Shown here piece after piece: positions 6,564 to 10,191 of a DNA stretch of 10,191 nt. Below the pieces are notes generated by a model that saw only the letters and a program-made list of their open reading frames with translations, did no database searches and had not been told where the DNA came from. The position numbers were made by a program, and so were the translations under genes. Source of the DNA: Ramlibacter sp. (GTDB taxonomy: Bacteria; Pseudomonadota; Gammaproteobacteria; Burkholderiales; Burkholderiaceae_C); the NCBI GenBank assembly GCA_028292185.1, contig JAQGMT010000087.1, forward strand, positions 1-10,191, read 5' to 3'. Position 1 is the stretch's first letter. Each line of letters begins with the position of its first letter.

Positions 6564-7552
6564 AAGCGATCCAGATCAGCGAAACGGGCGGCCCCGAAGT
6601 GTTGCGGTATGTCGACCTGCCGACGCCGCAGCCGGGCCCGACCGAGGTATTGGTGAAGGCGCATGCCATCGGGGTGGGGATGCCCGACGTGCTGGTGCGC
6701 ACCGGCGCTTATGCGTGGATGCCGCCGATGCCCGCGATCCCCGGGATCGAAATGTCGGGCCGCGTGGTCGCCGCCGGCGCGCAGGTGCGCTCGCTGAAAA
6801 TCGGTGACCCCGTTTTCGTCTCGGCGCGTGAACTCGCCTTTCGCGGCAGCTGCTACGCGCAATACCTTTGCGCGGACGCGGATTCGGTTTACCCGCTGCC
6901 GCAGGGGGTCGACCTGGATGCAGCGGCGTGCCTGTCGAATTACCAGGTCGCGTGGCACCTCCTGTACAGCGCGACCAATGGCTATCGTTATGACTCGGTG
7001 CTGGTGTGGGCCGCTGCCGGCGGCGTCGGCACCGCGTTGGTTCAACTGGCCCGGCTTGCGGGCAAACGCGTCATCGCCCTGGCCAGCAGTCCAGCCAAGT
7101 GCCGGTTCACGGTGGAGCAAGGCGCGGACCACTGCATCAACTACAAGACGGGGGACGTCGGCGCCGAAATCGCTGCGATCACCGGCGGGCGAGGTATCGA
7201 CCTCGTGCTCGATCCCGTGGGTGGTCCCAACTTCAGCCGCAATTTCGACTACGCAGCGCCGCTGGGCTTGGTGGTGAACTACGGTTTGCTGGAAGGGCGC
7301 GCCGATCCTTCGTACGCGCAGGCGATGCAACGCCGGTTCGGCGATTCGCTGGGCTTTCGCTTTTTCTCGATGCATGTCTTCGACAAGCTGCCCGAGCGCC
7401 GGCGCGCCGCCATGGTGGAATTGCTGCCGCTGCTCGCGCAAGGAAAGATCAGGCCGGTGATCTTCGATCGCATTCCGCTTCAAGAGGCCCGACGCGCGCA
7501 CGCGCTGTTCGACACCGGTGAGGTGATGGGCAAGCTGTTGCTCAAGCCTTGA
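6560..7552 (+). CDS. NADPH:quinone oxidoreductase-like MDR-superfamily enzyme
   Basis: A 330-residue zinc-independent medium-chain dehydrogenase/reductase of the quinone oxidoreductase type, which typically reduces quinones or alpha,beta-unsaturated carbonyls with NADPH. It starts MKAIQISETGGPEVL, characteristic of this branch. The GroES-like N-terminal domain (about 1-120) contains PAIPGIEMSGRV (58-69). The nucleotide-binding domain has AAAGGVGTALVQLA at 151-164 and DLVLDPVGG at 214-222. No clustered Cys ligands for a structural zinc are seen, as expected for the branch. The start is well supported by AGGGAAGG immediately upstream and a 4-bp overlap with the previous stop. It is the last gene of the operon and ends 20 bp from the convergent LysR stop. 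It may reduce an enone or acrylyl-type intermediate of the pathway, which is an inference from context. Confidence 0.9.
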   Translation: MKAIQISETGGPEVLRYVDLPTPQPGPTEVLVKAHAIGVGMPDVLVRTGAYAWMPPMPAIPGIEMSGRVVAAGAQVRSLKIGDPVFVSARELAFRGSCYAQYLCADADSVYPLPQGVDLDAAACLSNYQVAWHLLYSATNGYRYDSVLVWAAAGGVGTALVQLARLAGKRVIALASSPAKCRFTVEQGADHCINYKTGDVGAEIAAITGGRGIDLVLDPVGGPNFSRNFDYAAPLGLVVNYGLLEGRADPSYAQAMQRRFGDSLGFRFFSMHVFDKLPERRRAAMVELLPLLAQGKIRPVIFDRIPLQEARRAHALFDTGEVMGKLLLKP

Positions 7553-7572
7553 GGCAAGCCCGAGCGGGGCGC

Positions 7573-8496
7573 TCAGCGCGTCGGCCGTTCGGTGGGGCCT
7601 TCCTCAACGGCTTGCCAGTGCTGCGTGAACGCATTGAACACGTCCGCCGCCATCGCGTTCCGGGCACGCGCGCTGCGACACACCAGCAGCTGACGTTGCG
7701 CCCAGCTCTCGGCCAACGGAAGCACCGCGAGTCCCTCGCCATAGCCGAGCCGGTGCAACAACGCGCGGGGCAACACGCTGACGCCCCAGCCGCTGGCCAC
7801 CAATTCCAGAACCCCTTGCGCGGACGGGATGCTCGCCCTCACCTTCAGCGGCATGCCCGCCTCGCACGCTTGCATGATCAGGTGCGTGTGCAGTGCGCTG
7901 TCTTCACCCCATCCCACCCAGTCGTAGGGCAGCGCCTCTTCAAAGCCAATCGCCTCATGCCCGGCGAGCGGATGATCCGCTGAAGCCACCAGCACCAGCG
8001 GGTCGCAGCCAAGCCGCTGCGTCAAGAGGCCGTCCGTATTGACGGCGTCCGTCACCAGGCCCACGTCGGCGGCGCCCGCATGCAGCGCGTGCACGGTGAC
8101 CTCGCTGCTGCTTTCGCGCAGGCAGACGCGCAGCCCCGCATGGGCGCCAAGCACCTGATCGAGCACGCGCGCCAAGGGCCGCGACATCGCCGAACTGTTG
8201 GCGAGCACGATGGCCTGCGCGATTTCGGATGAACGCGAGGGTGCGACTTCGCGCCTGGCAAGGTCCAGTTGATGGACGAGCAGGCGCGCGTGCCGCGCCA
8301 GCGCTTCGCCCGCAGGCGTGGGCACGACGCCGCGGGCATGCCGGCGCAGCAGCGGACTGCCGACGCTCGCCTCCAGCGTCCGGATCCGCGCGCTCACCGC
8401 CGCCAGGGTGAGGTGCGAGCGATTCGCCGCCTGGGTCATGCTGCCCGTCTCGCACGCTTGGAGAAAAACCCGCAGATCTGTCCAGTCGAACCGCAT
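7573..8496 (-). CDS. LysR-family transcriptional regulator
   Basis: A 307-residue LysR-type regulator. The winged HTH occupies about 1-62 (DWTDLRVFLQACETGSMTQA, then SARIRTLEASVGSPLLRR and VVPTPAG at 58-63). A linker helix and a periplasmic-binding-protein-like effector domain at about 92-295 follow, including DVGLVTD at 144-150, HPLAGHEAI and the GWGVSVLP segment at 236-243. I chose the ATG at 8496; a TTG at 8538 would add 14 residues that do not match the family's usual start next to the HTH. There is no strong Shine-Dalgarno. The gene is divergent from the TauE/SafE permease, the classic layout for a regulator of its neighbour, and convergent with the cupin operon. The effector is unknown. 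Confidence 0.93.
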   Translation of the reverse strand: MRFDWTDLRVFLQACETGSMTQAANRSHLTLAAVSARIRTLEASVGSPLLRRHARGVVPTPAGEALARHARLLVHQLDLARREVAPSRSSEIAQAIVLANSSAMSRPLARVLDQVLGAHAGLRVCLRESSSEVTVHALHAGAADVGLVTDAVNTDGLLTQRLGCDPLVLVASADHPLAGHEAIGFEEALPYDWVGWGEDSALHTHLIMQACEAGMPLKVRASIPSAQGVLELVASGWGVSVLPRALLHRLGYGEGLAVLPLAESWAQRQLLVCRSARARNAMAADVFNAFTQHWQAVEEGPTERPTR

Positions 8497-8580
8497 CCGG
8501 GGATTATGAAGAGCCCGGCCGGGGCGACCCTCAACCAATCATTGATGGTGCGCGGGCCGGGGCTCGCGCACAGTGGCAGC
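8497..8580. promoter_or_regulatory. LysR/permease divergent intergenic region with LTTR-like dyad
   Basis: This is the 84-bp region between the two divergent genes. It contains TCAA-N7-TTGA at 8531-8545, a perfect 4+4 interrupted dyad of 15 bp, the size typical of LysR-type boxes. The overlapping ACCAATCATTGATGGT (8534-8549) is an imperfect dyad. The T and A are separated by 13 bases here rather than the canonical 11, so the match is only approximate. No clear -35/-10 pair was seen. If the permease starts at 8506 or 8545 instead of 8581, part of this would be coding. Confidence 0.3.
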
Positions 8581-9324
8581 ATGTTCCATGGGGCCTGGCG
8601 CGACTTCATCCTGGTGTGCCTGATCTTCTTCGGCGCGGGCGCCGTCAAGGGTGTCCTGGGGATGGGATTGCCGACGATGGCGATCGGCTTGCTGGGTCTG
8701 ATGATGCCGGTGGCGAGTGCGGCCAGCCTGCTGACAATTCCCTCCCTGCTCACAAATGTCTGGCAAGCGGCCATTGGTCCCGGCTTGATGCGCGTGCTCC
8801 GGTGCCTGTGGCCAATGCAGATCGGCATTGGGCTCGGGGTGGCGCTGGCGCCTGCGCTGTTTCCGGTGCCTGACGAAGGGCTCGCGCGGCGCTTGCTCGG
8901 CGCCTGCCTGGTCGCGTACGGCTGCTTGGGCCTGATGGGTTGGCGGCCGCCAAGGCCATCGCGAAAGTGGGACAAGATGCTGGCACTGATCACGGGTGTT
9001 TCGACCGGGATCATCACCGGACTCACCGGCGTTTTCGTCTTGCCCGCGGTCTTGTATCTGCAGTCGCTGGAGCTGAAAAAGGATGCGATGGCGCAAGCAC
9101 TGGGACTGTCCTTCACGACTGCGACCGCAGCGCTGGCTTTGATGCTCGCCATTCAAGGACACCTGACGCTGGGCAACTCGGCGGGTTCAGCCTTGATGGT
9201 TGCGCCGGCTGTGCTCGGGATGGCGCTGGGACAATTCATCCGCGGCGCGATGAGCGAGGACTTGGTGCGCCGCTGCTTCTTCACCGGCGCGCTGCTGCTG
9301 GGCGGCTGGCTGCTGCTGCGCTAG
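8581..9324 (+). CDS. TauE/SafE-family membrane permease (sulfite exporter-like)
   Basis: A 247-residue integral inner-membrane protein of the TauE/SafE (DUF81) family, whose members are linked to transport of sulfoacetate, sulfite and other organic anions. Two related halves are visible. The first begins with a helix FILVCLIFFGAGAVKGVLGMG (9-29) and continues PTMAIGLLGLMMPV. The second has LALITGVSTGIITGLTGVF (134-152) followed by LPAVLYL. Further hydrophobic segments lie at about 78-95, 103-120, 176-192, 203-222 and 233-246. The frame is open far upstream; ATGs at 8506, 8545 and 8581 are possible. I chose 8581 because the first helix then starts near the N-terminus and the length matches the family, although the Shine-Dalgarno is weak. 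It is divergent from the LysR gene, which probably controls it. Its stop overlaps the stop of the convergent peptidase. The substrate is unknown. Confidence 0.87.
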   Translation: MFHGAWRDFILVCLIFFGAGAVKGVLGMGLPTMAIGLLGLMMPVASAASLLTIPSLLTNVWQAAIGPGLMRVLRCLWPMQIGIGLGVALAPALFPVPDEGLARRLLGACLVAYGCLGLMGWRPPRPSRKWDKMLALITGVSTGIITGLTGVFVLPAVLYLQSLELKKDAMAQALGLSFTTATAALALMLAIQGHLTLGNSAGSALMVAPAVLGMALGQFIRGAMSEDLVRRCFFTGALLLGGWLLLR

Positions 9325-10191
9325 CGAGCGCCGAGGCAGCGCTCGCGGATGATGTCCGCATACAGCGCTTGCGCCTGCACGATGCGGTCCACGCGGCAGT
9401 ACTCGTCGGTCTGGTGTGCCATCGCCGCCTCGCCCGGCCCAAGAATGATCGTGGGCGGCCCGCCGAGCGCGGGTCGCAGTGCGGCCGCATCGGTGAAATA
9501 GGAAATCGTCGCGGGCTCGGCGCGTTCGCCGGTATGCTTTTCGCACAGCGAGTACACATGTTGCACCCACCCGTCCTCGGGCTGCGTGTAGACGCTCTCC
9601 ACGTCCAGTAATTTTCTGAGCCCGATGTGCGGGCCCAGCGCCTGGCAGACACAGCGCATCACTTGCTCGTGGTCCTGGCCCGCGATGGTGCGGATGTCGA
9701 TGTCCAGGTGCGCGGCATCGGGCACCGAATTGATGTTCAGGCCGCCGCGCACCGTGCCCACGTTCAAGGTCGAGGCGCCCATGAGCGGATGCGGGGCAAC
9801 GCCCAGATCGAGCTGCTCGAGGGCGAGCGCCGCGCGCGCGATCTTGTAGATGGCGTTGTCGCCGCTTTGCGGCATCGATCCGTGCGCGGTCTTGCCGGTG
9901 GCGGTGGCGGCGAGCCAGAACGCGCCCTTGTGGCCGACCAAGGGCCGGTTGCCCGTGGGCTCGCCCACCAGCAACGCATCAGCCGAACCGAGCTGCGCGC
10001 GCGCCGCGGCATCGCCGGTGAGATGAAATGCGCCTTCGCAGCCCGTTTCTTCGCCAGCCGTGAGCACCATGCTCAGGCCTCGCCCGTCGCGCATCATCGG
10101 CGCGAGCGAAACGGCCGCTACGACGAACGCCGCCACGCCGGCCTTCATGTCGCTCGCGCCGCGGCCGAACAGTTTGCCTTCGACGATGTCG
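9321..10191 (-). CDS. M20-family metallopeptidase, ArgE/DapE-like (N-terminus beyond window)
   Basis: The C-terminal 289 residues of an M20 zinc amidohydrolase; the coding frame continues past the right edge, so roughly the first quarter is missing. The visible part begins DIVEGKLFGRGASDMKAG, the conserved block whose Asp bridges the two metals. It continues with TAGEETGCEG, containing the catalytic Glu and a Glu ligand, and GEPTGNRPLVGHKG. A dimerisation domain follows, containing GGLNINSVPD. Near the C-terminus, ILGPGEAAMAHQTDEY supplies the last metal-ligand His. The EPT...HKG and AHQTDEY blocks resemble acetylornithine deacetylase (ArgE) and succinyl-diaminopimelate desuccinylase more than carboxypeptidase G2. 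A solo gene beside a permease and a LysR regulator may be a catabolic N-acyl amino acid amidohydrolase rather than the biosynthetic enzyme. The stop (CTA on the plus strand) shares CTAG with the permease stop. Confidence 0.92.
   Translation of the reverse strand, partial: DIVEGKLFGRGASDMKAGVAAFVVAAVSLAPMMRDGRGLSMVLTAGEETGCEGAFHLTGDAAARAQLGSADALLVGEPTGNRPLVGHKGAFWLAATATGKTAHGSMPQSGDNAIYKIARAALALEQLDLGVAPHPLMGASTLNVGTVRGGLNINSVPDAAHLDIDIRTIAGQDHEQVMRCVCQALGPHIGLRKLLDVESVYTQPEDGWVQHVYSLCEKHTGERAEPATISYFTDAAALRPALGGPPTIILGPGEAAMAHQTDEYCRVDRIVQAQALYADIIRERCLGAR

Noticed and set aside
6254..7501. Long minus-strand open frame of about 415 codons
   Set aside because: It is antisense to the hydrolase and MDR genes and has no recognisable domain; GC-rich shadow frame.
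7553..7572. Possible terminator between the MDR and LysR genes (GCCC at 7558-7561, GGGC at 7567-7570)
   Set aside because: The stem is only 4 bp with no T-run, too weak to call.
8497..8538. LysR protein starting at TTG 8538
   Set aside because: LysR proteins normally begin right before the HTH, which matches the ATG at 8496.
8269..8580. Upstream extension of the permease reading frame
   Set aside because: It runs antisense into the LysR HTH coding region and encodes Arg-rich non-membrane sequence; the family length fits the start at 8581.

Overview
The window is about 10.2 kb of dense, GC-rich bacterial DNA with almost no intergenic space. Two closely related Bug/TctC-type periplasmic binding proteins, alongside LysR and TetR regulators and solo catabolic enzymes, suggest a Betaproteobacterium of the order Burkholderiales (Alcaligenaceae- or Comamonadaceae-like). 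This placement is inferred from gene content and composition; no marker gene is present. I see no rRNA, tRNA, CRISPR array, insertion sequence or phage gene.

Layout. (1) 48-986 (+): an HSL-type alpha/beta hydrolase, convergent with the next unit. (2) 2731-1014 (-): a TetR-family regulator whose stop overlaps the start of a Bug solute-binding protein. (3) 2732-2816: the only AT-rich, non-coding divergent control region, with a good sigma70-like promoter facing right and a 10-bp palindrome near its predicted start point. (4) 2817-7552 (+): a five-gene operon of bicupin protein, second Bug protein, ketopantoate-reductase-like dehydrogenase, dienelactone-hydrolase-like hydrolase and quinone-oxidoreductase-like MDR enzyme. 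The genes are separated by 3 bp, 16 bp and then two 4-bp ATGA overlaps. (5) 8496-7573 (-): a LysR regulator, divergent from (6) 8581-9324 (+), a TauE/SafE-type permease. (7) 10191-9321 (-): an ArgE-like M20 peptidase whose N-terminus lies beyond the window; its stop shares a CTAG with the permease stop.

How the genes may work together (inference). Units 2-4 look like one regulated module for an unidentified organic acid or ester. TetR would control the divergent promoters, the Bug proteins would bind the compound in the periplasm, and the cupin, dehydrogenase, hydrolase and reductase would process it. The two Bug proteins are about two-thirds identical and sit as second genes on the two divergent arms, giving a mirror-image bug-tetR/cupin-bug arrangement. 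No TctA/TctB membrane genes are present here, so the Bug proteins would need a transporter encoded elsewhere or act as sensors. Units 5-7 look like a separate LysR-regulated transport and hydrolysis locus.

The most noteworthy points are the mirrored bug paralogues, a bicupin with Arg replacing the motif-2 His in both domains, and an HSL-type hydrolase with RGSGW in place of the oxyanion-hole HGGGW. Nothing here is clearly an entirely new class of system; the five-gene operon is best described as an uncharacterised catabolic cluster.
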